Source: CAVQOB01 sp963714325 (GTDB taxonomy: Bacteria > Pseudomonadota > Alphaproteobacteria > Rhizobiales > Hyphomicrobiaceae). From it: 64,000 nt of DNA. This document shows, piece by piece, positions 9,995-18,217 of this stretch. The stretch lies in NCBI GenBank assembly GCA_963714325.1, contig CAVQOB010000035.1:124001-188000 (forward strand), given 5' to 3'. Position numbers and translations under genes: made by a program. A model generated the notes under the pieces. It was given only the letters and a program-made list of their open reading frames with translations. It was not told the DNA's origin and did no database searches. Each line of letters opens with the position of its first letter. The stretch's first letter is position 1.

Positions 9995-10615
9995 TCAGCT
10001 GCTCTTGCCCGTCGGCAAATCGCCTTCAACGTCATCCCGCTTTGATATCACCTTGTCAATCAGGCCAAATTCCATGGATTGCGTCGCTGTCATGAAGTGA
10101 TCACGATCTAATGTTCGCTCGATCGTATCGTAATCGCGGCCAGTATGATGGACATATATTTCGTTTAACCTACGCTTCATCTTCAGAATATCTTGCGCGT
10201 GGCGTTCAATATCACTGGCTTGACCTTGGAATCCACCGGAAGGCTGGTGAACCATGATTCGAGCATTGGGAAGCGCAAAACGCTTGCCGGGGGCGCCAGC
10301 TGCCAATAGCAGCGACCCCATCGAGGCGGCTTGACCGATGCAAAGTGTGGCTACTGGGCAACGAATAAACTGCATTGTGTCATAAATGGCCATGCCCGAG
10401 GTCACAATGCCCCCGGGAGAATTGATGTACATGGCAATTTCTTTGTTCGGATTCTGCGCCTCAAGGAACAGCAACTGCATGCAGATGGAGTTTGCCATCA
10501 GATCCTCGACCGGCCCGATCAGGAAGATGATCCGCTCCTGCAGCATCCGCGACGCGAGGTCGAAGGTTCGCTCGCCGCGCGCGGTCTGCTCAATGACTTG
10601 CGGCCAGTAGCTCAT
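9995..10615 (-). CDS. clpP: ClpP, serine protease subunit of ClpXP/ClpAP
   Basis: A 206-residue self-compartmentalised protease, tetradecameric in the cytoplasm. The catalytic triad is visible: serine in [11 protein letters not shown], histidine in [11 protein letters not shown] and aspartate in [10 protein letters not shown]. The ATG at 10615 follows AGGAATGAG and gives the usual length. A heat-shock-like promoter at 10712-10739 with a duplicated -10 element precedes it by about 90 bases. It forms a functional group with clpX and the trigger factor gene upstream. Confidence 0.98.
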   Translation of the reverse strand: MSYWPQVIEQTARGERTFDLASRMLQERIIFLIGPVEDLMANSICMQLLFLEAQNPNKEIAMYINSPGGIVTSGMAIYDTMQFIRCPVATLCIGQAASMGSLLLAAGAPGKRFALPNARIMVHQPSGGFQGQASDIERHAQDILKMKRRLNEIYVHHTGRDYDTIERTLDRDHFMTATQSMEFGLIDKVISKRDDVEGDLPTGKSS

Positions 10616-10691
10616 GGGGATCTCATTCCTGGTTGGCTTGATGTGGTGGGCAATAGCGGCGCAATGCCGTGTGCGTCGGTGGGAACACTCA

Positions 10692-10719
10692 AAACCTAGA
10701 TAGTCAAACCTAGATAGTC
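10692..10719. repeat. Tandem 14-bp direct repeat in the clpP promoter
   Basis: AAACCTAGATAGTC occurs twice without a gap (10692-10705 and 10706-10719). On the minus strand each copy carries CTATCT, the candidate -10 box. Confidence 0.9.
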
Positions 10720-10739
10720 GCTCCTGGGCCCGACGCAAG
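10712..10739 (-). promoter_or_regulatory. RpoH (sigma-32)-like promoter of clpP
   Basis: Minus-strand CTTGCG, 16 bases, CTATCT; the same spacing as the lon candidate. The downstream copy of the 14-bp repeat supplies a second CTATCT at 10698-10703. Confidence 0.5.
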
Positions 10740-10807
10740 CACCTCGTTCGCCCGGCATCGGCAAAACACTGCACTCGCAAGGCAAGCTAGCGGGTAGCCG
10801 GAACGCC

Positions 10808-12172
10808 TCAGGTGGCGGCCCCCGGCTCAGTGTCGTCGACGCCCTTGAGTAGATCGTCACGCGAGACCGGCACATCCGCCGGCTTCACGATGGCGACAAT
10901 GTGATCGACGACTTTGTCTTCAAAAATCGGAGCGCGAAGTTGTGTCAGTGCTCCGGGATTCTTTTCGAAGTATTCGTAGACGAATTTTTCCTGACCGGGA
11001 TAGCGTCGCGCTTCGCCGATCAGCGCCTGGCGCAATTCATCCTGCGTCACTTGAATTTTGTTCTTGTCGCCGACCTCGCCGATCACGAGACCAAGGCGCA
11101 CACGCCGTTCAGCGATTTTGCGGTACTCGTCCATGGCGCCTTCTTCCGTCTTGCCTTCGTCGGCGAACGTCTTGCCGGCTTGCTCAAGCCCTTGCTTCAC
11201 CTGCCCCCAAATGCCATCAAATTCATTCTTGACTAGCGTCTCCGGCAACTCGAACGCATGCGCCTTGTCGAGTTCGTCGAGCAGCTGCCGCTTCAACTTC
11301 ATCCGGCTGACCTGATCGAACTGCTGGCGCACCTGCGCCGAGAGCAGGTCCTTCAGCTTGTCGAGGCTGTCGACGCCAAGTGTTTTCGCGAAATCGTCAT
11401 TGATTTCGGGCTTTTTCGCAACGCCGACGGCCTTGACGGCGACATCGAACACCGCGCTCTTGCCGGCCAGCGACTTCTCGCTATAGGTCGCGGGGAAGGT
11501 TGCGTTGATGACGCGGCTATCGCCGGCTTTGGCGCCGGTCAGGCCATCTTCGAAGCCGGGAATGAACCCGCCCTGGCCAAGCACGACCGGCATATCCGCA
11601 GCCTTGCCGCCGGGGAATTCGACGCCGTCGATTTTGCCGGCGAAATCAATGGTGACTTGATCGCCGGTGGCCGCCGCACGAGCGTCCTCGATCGTGTAGG
11701 ACACCGACCGTGTCGCCAACTCATCGAGGCCCTTCTGCACGTCGTCATCGCCGACTGTTGCAACTTCGCGCGTCAGCGTCAGCGCACCAAAATCAGCGAG
11801 CGTGATCTGCGGCAACACCTCGAACGCCATCGTATAGGCGAGATCGGACTTGCCCGAGATGATGCTCTCAATTTCATCCTTGTCTTCGGTCATCTTGATG
11901 TCGGGCTGCATAGCGGGGCGCTCGTTGCGATCACTGATCGCCTTGCGGCTGCTTTCCTCAAGCGTCTGCTGCAGAACTTCCGCCATCAGCGATCGGCCGT
12001 AGAGCTTCTTGACGTGGGCTGCGGGCACCTTGCCGGGGCGGAACCCTTTGATCTGCACCTGGCCCTTGACGGATTCGAGCCGCTCATCAAACCGCTGGCC
12101 CAATTCCGACTGGCCGATCACGACCTTCAGCTCGCGCTTCAATCCGGCCGAAGATGTTTCCGTAACTTGCAT
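10808..12172 (-). CDS. tig: Trigger factor, ribosome-associated chaperone/PPIase
   Basis: A 454-residue chaperone that binds the ribosome near the exit tunnel. It has the N-terminal ribosome-binding domain with the signature GFRPGKVP (about residue 50), a central FKBP-type prolyl isomerase domain (GDQVTIDFAGKIDG, PGFEDGLTGAKAGD) and a C-terminal helical substrate-binding region. The start at 12172 lies behind GAGGTC; an upstream ATG at 12193 is possible but less well placed. It precedes clpP on the same strand, with clpP having its own promoter. Confidence 0.97.
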   Translation of the reverse strand: MQVTETSSAGLKRELKVVIGQSELGQRFDERLESVKGQVQIKGFRPGKVPAAHVKKLYGRSLMAEVLQQTLEESSRKAISDRNERPAMQPDIKMTEDKDEIESIISGKSDLAYTMAFEVLPQITLADFGALTLTREVATVGDDDVQKGLDELATRSVSYTIEDARAAATGDQVTIDFAGKIDGVEFPGGKAADMPVVLGQGGFIPGFEDGLTGAKAGDSRVINATFPATYSEKSLAGKSAVFDVAVKAVGVAKKPEINDDFAKTLGVDSLDKLKDLLSAQVRQQFDQVSRMKLKRQLLDELDKAHAFELPETLVKNEFDGIWGQVKQGLEQAGKTFADEGKTEEGAMDEYRKIAERRVRLGLVIGEVGDKNKIQVTQDELRQALIGEARRYPGQEKFVYEYFEKNPGALTQLRAPIFEDKVVDHIVAIVKPADVPVSRDDLLKGVDDTEPGAAT

Positions 12173-12299
12173 GACCTCGATACCCGTTTCCAACTGCCTA
12201 GTGCCTGCCCGAAGGGGCGTTCAATCCTCAGCGCCCGGTCGAAACCCGGCGGACAAATCCCTGACTGGCCGCGCCACGCGCCGACCAGTCCTACCATGA

Positions 12300-12384
12300 T
12301 GGTGCGGGCGGAGGGATTTGAACCCCCACGACTTGCGCCGCTGGAACCTAAATCCAGTGCGTCTACCAGTTCCGCCACGCCCGC
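12300..12384 (-). tRNA. tRNA-Leu (anticodon TAG)
   Basis: An 85-base class II tRNA with encoded CCA. Acceptor GCGGGCG pairs with CGCCCGC; the anticodon stem CTGGA/TCCAG encloses TTTAGGT; a long variable arm and TTCAAAT T loop follow. Lies about 130 bases upstream of tig. Confidence 0.98.
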
Positions 12385-12617
12385 AGCTCTGCCGCGCCGG
12401 ACCGCTCGACGCAAGCGTCAAACAACCGAGCACACCGGATCAGGGCCAAAAAACGGCCAATCGCCGCTTCATTCTGGAGAAAACCCTGCCCGGCACCAAT
12501 CGACGGCCGGGACATATATCGGGACGTTGCCTCGAAGATCAACCAAATCCTGGCGCCATCCGCTGGAAAACACAGCGGCAGGAGCGGGACAATGGACAAT
12601 TCGACACGCCCAGCCGC

Positions 12618-12779
12618 CTATCGCGCCCGGAACATCGATACGCCAACGACAAAAAACAGCGGAATAACCGCCAAGTACGGCAGCGCATCGCCGAGCGATG
12701 GCCAGCCCGTGTTCAGCAAGTCCTTGTACCCGTAGGCGATGAACGCAACCGCAAGGATCGCAACGAGACGCGGCACCAT
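12618..12779 (-). CDS. 53-residue two-helix membrane protein
   Basis: A short frame starting with ATG at 12779 behind a very good ribosome binding site (AGGAGGG, 9 bases away). The product starts MVPRLVAILAVAFIAYGY and ends LAVIPLFFVVGVSMFRAR, giving two hydrophobic helices (about 4-18 and 34-49) joined by a short loop with GWPSLGD. Function unknown; too short for domain recognition. Codon use (GC at third positions) matches coding sequence. It stands alone between tRNA-Leu and the metallopeptidases, with 370 empty bases upstream. Confidence 0.7.
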   Translation of the reverse strand: MVPRLVAILAVAFIAYGYKDLLNTGWPSLGDALPYLAVIPLFFVVGVSMFRAR

Positions 12780-13149
12780 GGCGCAAGCCCTCCTGTTGGG
12801 GGCTTCAGCGCAAGGATCATGCCAGACAAATCACTTGAAGCAGGCTGTGGGGCCGGCACCAACCGAAATCGATGCGTCATGGCCGCAAAACCCGTCCAAG
12901 CAAGGTGCAAGTTGATGCCTTCATTCCAGTCATTTGCAAAACGCATTCAAAAGGTGCGGCGAAATCGACAACCGAGAGACACTATAGCTTGCCTGGGCCA
13001 CAGCCGGGATGATGAGCTTGGAGAGCGAGTAGAAGCGTCAGCCAGCAGACGCTGTCGCAATTGTTTAGCTGGGTGTCCTAACGGCCGATCGGCATCGATC
13101 GCAGAACGCGTTCGGCCCGGGCCCTGGTGGCAATTGCGCGAACCTCACC
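12780..13149. other. Intergenic region, no gene seen
   Basis: 370 bases between the small membrane protein and the peptidase gene. Apart from the ribosome binding site at its left end I see no conserved structure. Confidence 0.4.
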
Positions 13150-13908
13150 TCACAGCTCCAGCGCATTGAACGTGTCGCATTGCTGGATCTGACCGGTCGC
13201 CATGCCGCGCCGGAACCAGCGGACCCGCTGCTGCGACGTGCCATGGGTAAAGGTTTCGGGGACGACGATGCCGGTCGCCTTTTTTTGCAGCCGATCGTCG
13301 CCGAGCGCACTCGCCGCCGCGAGCCCCTGCTCGACATGGCCCGGCTGCAGGACGTTGGCGATCCGGCCATACAGGTTGGTCCAGACACCGGCGAGGCAAT
13401 CGGCCTGCAATTCGACACGCACTGAAAGCGCATTGATCTGCTGCTGGGGTAATTTTGCTTCGAGCTCGCGAGCCTTCGCTAGGATACCCAGCTGCATCTG
13501 CACGTGATGCCCGACCTCGTGGGCGATGACATAGGCCTGCGCAAAGTCGCCGCCCGCCTTATAGTTGCGCTTCAGCTCTTCGAAGAAGCTCAAGTCGAGA
13601 TAAATTTTGCGATCCGTTTCGCAATAAACCGGGCCGCTGACGCTGCTCTGGCGCCCACAACCGGCATCCGTCACGCCGGTATAGAGGACGAGGATGGGTT
13701 CCTGATATCTCTGGCCGATCGCGGCGAAAGCCTTATGCCAGACATCCTCGGTGGCCGCGAGGACGCGCGCGACGAAGGTCTTGAGATCGTCACCACCCCC
13801 GTCTTGACGAGGCGCTGTTTGCGCAACAGCGACAGGCATCGATAGAATTGTCGCGACCAGGGCGGCGGCTAGTACCCAACCGCAATAACCCTCACAGATC
13901 CGGCGCAT
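13150..13908 (-). CDS. Neutral zinc metallopeptidase, YpfJ family (second of tandem pair)
   Basis: A 252-residue paralogue of the gene just upstream. It has its own N-terminal signal sequence (hydrophobic 10-29, ending AVAQ) and the zincin motif HEVGHHVQ at 130-137, with a further acidic ligand candidate in ELQADCLAG. The C-terminal GMATGQIQQCDTFNALEL is nearly identical to that of its neighbour. Its start overlaps the upstream gene's end by 17 bases, so translation is coupled. The proline/glycine-rich linker of the neighbour is missing. Substrate unknown; presumably periplasmic. Confidence 0.85.
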   Translation of the reverse strand: MRRICEGYCGWVLAAALVATILSMPVAVAQTAPRQDGGGDDLKTFVARVLAATEDVWHKAFAAIGQRYQEPILVLYTGVTDAGCGRQSSVSGPVYCETDRKIYLDLSFFEELKRNYKAGGDFAQAYVIAHEVGHHVQMQLGILAKARELEAKLPQQQINALSVRVELQADCLAGVWTNLYGRIANVLQPGHVEQGLAAASALGDDRLQKKATGIVVPETFTHGTSQQRVRWFRRGMATGQIQQCDTFNALEL

Positions 13909-14830
13909 TGAACGTATCGCATTGTTGGATCTGTCCGGTCGCCATGCCCTGTCGGAACCACTTCACACGCTGTTGCGATGAGCCGTGTGTGAAGGCTTCA
14001 GGCACCACAGTTCCCTGCGTCTGACGCTGGATCATGTCGTCGCCGATCTGCGTCGCGGCATTGAGGCCCTCCTCGACGTCACCCTGCTCCATGCGGTTCT
14101 TCATCTGGTGATTGAGGGCGGCCCAAACGCCAGCGAGGCAATCCGCCTGCAGCTCCATCCGCACCTGCACCTGATTGGCCTGCCGCTCGCTCATCCGCGC
14201 CTTCATCTGCTGGACACGATCGGCGATCCCAAGCAACGTCTGGACGTGATGGCCGACCTCGTGCGCGATGACGTAAGCCTGCGCGAAGTCGCCGGGCGCC
14301 TTGAATCGGCGGCGCAATTCCTCATAGAACGCGAGGTCGACATAGACCTTGCGATCGGCCGGGCAGTAGAACGGCCCCATCGCTGACATGCCGGTGCCGC
14401 ACGCCGTCTGCGTCGACCGTGTAAACATGACGAGGCGAGGCTTTTCATAGGTCTTGCCGAACGATTGGAACACCCGCTCCCAGACATCCTCGGTATCCTT
14501 CAACACTCGGGAAATGAAGAGACCCATCTCGTCGCTGGTCTTGTCACCGGGCACGCGTTGCCCCGGCAGTCCCGGAATATTCGGGCCTTGGGTCGTGCGT
14601 TCGATACGCGGCATCTGCGGCATCGCCGGACCACCCGCGCCGCCGCCGCCGAAGATCTCCAGCGGATTGATACCGAGCATGAACATGATCAGCCCGCCAA
14701 TGATCAGCAGTGGCAATGGCAGCTTGAACCCGCCGGGCATGCCGCCACCGCCGCCCTGGAACATCCCCCCGCCCTGGCCGCGACGGTCCTCGACGTTGCC
14801 GCTTTGCTGGTCTTTATCATCGTAACGCAT
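13892..14830 (-). CDS. Neutral zinc metallopeptidase, YpfJ family (first of tandem pair)
   Basis: A 312-residue protein of the standard YpfJ type. The N-terminus is cytoplasmic and glycine-rich (GQGGGMFQGGGGGMPGG), followed by one membrane helix (about 37-54), a Gly/Pro-rich linker and the peptidase domain. The zinc motif HEVGHHVQ is at 190-197 and the conserved ELQADCLAGVWA at 226-237. The start at 14830 follows GAGAGAG. Together with the next gene it forms a two-gene operon created by duplication: here the membrane anchor is kept, there it became a cleavable-looking signal. Confidence 0.9.
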   Translation of the reverse strand: MRYDDKDQQSGNVEDRRGQGGGMFQGGGGGMPGGFKLPLPLLIIGGLIMFMLGINPLEIFGGGGAGGPAMPQMPRIERTTQGPNIPGLPGQRVPGDKTSDEMGLFISRVLKDTEDVWERVFQSFGKTYEKPRLVMFTRSTQTACGTGMSAMGPFYCPADRKVYVDLAFYEELRRRFKAPGDFAQAYVIAHEVGHHVQTLLGIADRVQQMKARMSERQANQVQVRMELQADCLAGVWAALNHQMKNRMEQGDVEEGLNAATQIGDDMIQRQTQGTVVPEAFTHGSSQQRVKWFRQGMATGQIQQCDTFNAPDL

Positions 14831-15015
14831 GTTTGCTCTCTCAACGTGTCTGGCCGGGACCAGGGGGTGTTTGGCACATTTTGGCATTTTACCCGGCCGG
14901 TCGACAAGCGATCACCTGCCGCGCCGCAATCACCTTCGATGCCCATTCCGCAATAAGATGAATTCTGCCGGCAATCCGGACAACGGCCGCTTCAATCGAC
15001 TGTCAACCCAATGTG

Positions 15016-16398
15016 TCAACCTACTGGCCGGCCCGGCAGTGCCAACCGGCGCGGCACATCGATTTTTGGCTTATCGACGGGCCTGAGCAATGCCCGCACC
15101 GCTTTTGCCGCAGCAACCGTCCCATCGTTGGCGTAAGCCTCGTGATTGGTCTCGATCTCTTTCAACTCATAACGGTAGTTGACCATCAGGCCGTGCGCCT
15201 CGCTGAGCCCTTTTTGGGAGACATCGCCCAACCAGTTGATCCGCTCTAGGCGTGCGCCATTGCCCAGATGAAACCGCGCAACCGCATCAATCGGCCGGCC
15301 ACTAGCCGTTTTTGCCCGCAGGAAATAGTGCGCCGCCATGGCCGACAACAGCGGCTTGAGACCGGCGCCTTCATCCGGCCTTTGCAGCCAGCGCGGATCC
15401 TTCAGCGCTTGCAGTGCCTTTTGGTCGCTTTCACTGAGCAGCCCGTCGGCATTGCCGGCTCTTTGCCGATCGAGCCATCCGGCGAACCCCGGCACCGGCG
15501 ACAACGTCACGAACGTCTTGAGGCTCGCGCGTTCCTTGGCCAACTCCTCGACCACTTGCTTGATCAGGAAGTTGCCGAACGAAATGCCCTTCAGCCCCTC
15601 CTGGCAATTGGAAATCGAATAGAATACGGCCGTCGTCGGCTCAAGGCTTGCCGCACCCGGCTGCTCGCCAAGCACGGCTTGAATGGACTCCGGAATGTCC
15701 TCCAGCAGCGCCACCTCGACAAAGATCAGCGGCTCGTCGAGCAGTGAGGGATGAAAGAATGCGAAACACCGCCGGTCGTGCGGATCGAGCCGGCGCCTGA
15801 GATCATCCCAGCCCTGGATGGCGTGCACGGCCTCATAGGCGATGATCTTGTCGAGGATCGCCGCTGGCGTATTCCAGTCGATCCGGCGCAACACGAGAAA
15901 ACCGCGATTGAACCAGGACGACAGCAGGTGCTCCATGTCCGTATCGAGCTGCGCGAGCGATGCCTCGGCATCTTTCGAGCGCAATATATCGCGCCGCATG
16001 GCGACAATTTCGGCGGTCCCACCTGGTGCCAAATTGAGCCGCCGGAAAAACTCCTGCCGAGGGCTTTCGACCGCCGCCTGCAAGCGGGCCAATCCTTGCG
16101 CATCAGGACTTGCCAAATAGCTGGTGGCCGCACGCGCGATGGTCTCGGGATCGGGCCGCATCGTCTCGGCCAGAAACGTAAAGAAGGCACGGCGCTCCGC
16201 TGCCGCCATGCTCCGGTACTGCGTCAGGATTTCATGCGCGATCGCGACGCCCGAGGCTTCTCCGCGGTTCGACACCAGCGCGCGGGAGAGTTGCTGGATG
16301 TTATCCCGCCGCGATGTGCCGATCAGCGCGCTCGGCAGATATTGCCGACCCTGTTCGGCGACGGTATTGAGAAGTTCCTGCAGGAAAGAGACATTCAC
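15016..16398 (-). CDS. Malonyl-CoA decarboxylase
   Basis: A 460-residue enzyme that converts malonyl-CoA to acetyl-CoA and carbon dioxide. The catalytic GNAT-like half is clear: FFHPSLLDEPLIFVEVAL, then YSISNCQEGLKGISFGNFLI and LKTFVTLSPVPGFAGWL, with the conserved HYFLRAK and VARFHLGNGARLERINWLGD near the C-terminus. The helical N-terminal half (about 1-180) is also present. Length fits bacterial members. It has no malonyl-CoA synthetase next to it, so the usual mat operon is not visible; it is divergent from the lactonase-like gene. Confidence 0.93.
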   Translation of the reverse strand: MNVSFLQELLNTVAEQGRQYLPSALIGTSRRDNIQQLSRALVSNRGEASGVAIAHEILTQYRSMAAAERRAFFTFLAETMRPDPETIARAATSYLASPDAQGLARLQAAVESPRQEFFRRLNLAPGGTAEIVAMRRDILRSKDAEASLAQLDTDMEHLLSSWFNRGFLVLRRIDWNTPAAILDKIIAYEAVHAIQGWDDLRRRLDPHDRRCFAFFHPSLLDEPLIFVEVALLEDIPESIQAVLGEQPGAASLEPTTAVFYSISNCQEGLKGISFGNFLIKQVVEELAKERASLKTFVTLSPVPGFAGWLDRQRAGNADGLLSESDQKALQALKDPRWLQRPDEGAGLKPLLSAMAAHYFLRAKTASGRPIDAVARFHLGNGARLERINWLGDVSQKGLSEAHGLMVNYRYELKEIETNHEAYANDGTVAAAKAVRALLRPVDKPKIDVPRRLALPGRPVG

Positions 16399-16457
16399 AG
16401 CCTGGGGCTCCCGTGGCGATGGCTCGACAAAAGCGGTGGGTTGATTGCACTCTGTTT

Positions 16458-16508
16458 GATCGTGCTTCTTTCGGGAAAACCGCTCACACTTTTCCCGGAA
16501 GCACTCTA
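16458..16508. repeat. Dispersed palindromic repeat, copy B (inverted)
   Basis: Reverse-complement match of the element at 3516-3565: TTTCGGGAAAACCG and CACTTTTCCCGGAAGCACTCTA. It lies 31 bases upstream of the MBL-fold gene start, between two divergent genes. Confidence 0.75.
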
Positions 16509-16538
16509 CCGCTCAATTGCAGCAAAGGCATGAACCAC

Positions 16539-17339
16539 ATGACCACTGAACTCTACGAGATTCTGACCCTCAAGTATGCCGAGAAGCTCGATCGCATCCG
16601 CGCCGACAACTTCATCATGGCCGACGATCACGCGGCCCCTGGACCGATGGACTATTTCGTTTGGGTGATCCGGAACAAGCAGCGCACGATCGTCGTCGAC
16701 ACCGGCTTCGACGAGGCCGAAGCCCGCAAGCGCGGTCGCGCCGTGCTGCGCAGCCCGGCGAGCGTGCTTTCTCTGATCGGCGTTGACGCCACCAAAGTTA
16801 CAGATGTCGTGATTACCCACCTGCACTATGACCACGCCGGAACCCTCGGCGCGTTCCCGTCGGCGCGTTTTCACCTGCAAGCCGCCGAAATGGCCTACGC
16901 CACCGGTCCCTGCATGTGCCACGGACATCTGCGCATCCCCTTCACCGCCGACCACGTCTGCCAGATGGTGCAGAACGTCTTTTCCGGCCGCGTCATCTTC
17001 CATGACGGCGATGCCGAAATAGCGCCGGGCGTCACGGTTCATAGGATCGGCGGCCATAGCCGCGGCCTGCAATCGCTTCGAGTCATGACCGAGAACGGAC
17101 CGGTCGTCATCGCGTCGGACGCCTCGCACTACTACGAGAATTTCGAGATGGGCAAACCGTTCCCGATCGTTGCCGACATGGAGGACGTGCTCAAAGGCTA
17201 TACGACGCTGATCCGCCTCGCCGGCGATGCCCGACGCGTGGTCCCCGGCCACGACCCCCTCGTCCTGCGCCGCTATCCAGCCCTCAACCGCGCCGCGCAA
17301 GGCATCGTCCATCGCCTCGACGTCAAGCGGGCGGATTGA
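16539..17339 (+). CDS. MBL-fold hydrolase, N-acyl-homoserine-lactonase-like
   Basis: A 266-residue metallo-beta-lactamase-fold enzyme. The metal motif THLHYDH gives His94, His96, Asp98 and His99; further ligands are His173 (GGHSRG), Asp194 (ASDAS) and His238 (PGHDP). This set fits dinuclear lactonases of the AiiA type, but substrate cannot be deduced. I prefer the ATG at 16539 (AAAGG about 10 bases upstream) over that at 16530. The next gene, an alpha/beta hydrolase, follows 51 bases later on the same strand. Confidence 0.85.
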   Translation: MTTELYEILTLKYAEKLDRIRADNFIMADDHAAPGPMDYFVWVIRNKQRTIVVDTGFDEAEARKRGRAVLRSPASVLSLIGVDATKVTDVVITHLHYDHAGTLGAFPSARFHLQAAEMAYATGPCMCHGHLRIPFTADHVCQMVQNVFSGRVIFHDGDAEIAPGVTVHRIGGHSRGLQSLRVMTENGPVVIASDASHYYENFEMGKPFPIVADMEDVLKGYTTLIRLAGDARRVVPGHDPLVLRRYPALNRAAQGIVHRLDVKRAD

Positions 17340-17390
17340 GCAACACGCCGGCCGCGATGCCGGACCGCAACAGAGTGAAAGCGTGGCGTC

Positions 17391-18194
17391 ATGAGCAACC
17401 CAATCCCCGGCGTCGAATATGCAGAGCGCGGAATGGGACCGGCCGTCCTGTTTATACCGGGCAGTTTCGGAACCGGCGCGGGCTGGCGCGCCGTCATCGA
17501 GCAACTGGGCGAGGGCTACCGTTGTGTAACAACGAGCTTGCTCGGCTATGGTGCAACCGTCGAACGCCGCTCCGCCGGCAATACCGCGATTGCGTTGGAA
17601 CTGGACGCGCTCGAAACCGTCATCGACAGAATCGGGACGCCGGTACACATCGTCGGGCATTCCTATGGCGCACTATGCACCCTGGCGCTCGCCGTTCAAC
17701 GCAACCGCGATATTCGCAGTCTGACGCTGATCGAGGCCAACCCGCTCGACGCGCTCCGTCAAGCCGGCGAGGCAGATCATTACCGGTCCTTCAGGACGAT
17801 GACCGACGGCTATTTCCGAGCCTATGCCGCCGGCGACCGCGAAGCCGCTCGCAGCGTCATCGACTTTTATGGTGGCGCTGGAACCTTCGACGGATTTCCG
17901 CCGAAGGTCCGCGACTACGTCATCGCGACGACGGCGACCAATATCCTCGACTGGCAGACCGGCTATGCCTTCGATGCGGCACTTGCTGAATACACGTCGA
18001 TTGCTGCGCCGACGCTGCTGATACGGGGATTGCAGGGGCACCCAGCGATGCTGCGGATGGCGGAGGTCCTGCATGCAGAACTTCCAACCGCATCACTCGC
18101 CTCGATATCAGACGGAAGTCATTTCCTCCCCTCGACGCATCCAGCCGAGATGGCGGCGTGCATTCGCGGGATGGTCGACGCCAACGCGGTCTGA
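17391..18194 (+). CDS. Alpha/beta hydrolase
   Basis: A 267-residue cytoplasmic alpha/beta hydrolase. The nucleophile elbow GHSYG places the catalytic serine at 91; the oxyanion-region FIPGSFG is at 21-27, and a late histidine in SDGSHFLP completes the expected triad. No signal peptide. It follows the lactonase-like gene closely and is probably co-transcribed; both are hydrolases of uncertain substrate. The 3' end is convergent with the caspase-like gene 23 bases away. Confidence 0.85.
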   Translation: MSNPIPGVEYAERGMGPAVLFIPGSFGTGAGWRAVIEQLGEGYRCVTTSLLGYGATVERRSAGNTAIALELDALETVIDRIGTPVHIVGHSYGALCTLALAVQRNRDIRSLTLIEANPLDALRQAGEADHYRSFRTMTDGYFRAYAAGDREAARSVIDFYGGAGTFDGFPPKVRDYVIATTATNILDWQTGYAFDAALAEYTSIAAPTLLIRGLQGHPAMLRMAEVLHAELPTASLASISDGSHFLPSTHPAEMAACIRGMVDANAV

Positions 18195-18217
18195 CACTGG
18201 CCCCATCGCTGGATTGA

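Noticed and set aside
11258..12667. 469-codon plus-strand frame crossing tig and tRNA-Leu
   Set aside because: Antisense of the trigger factor gene and passes through a tRNA; not coding.
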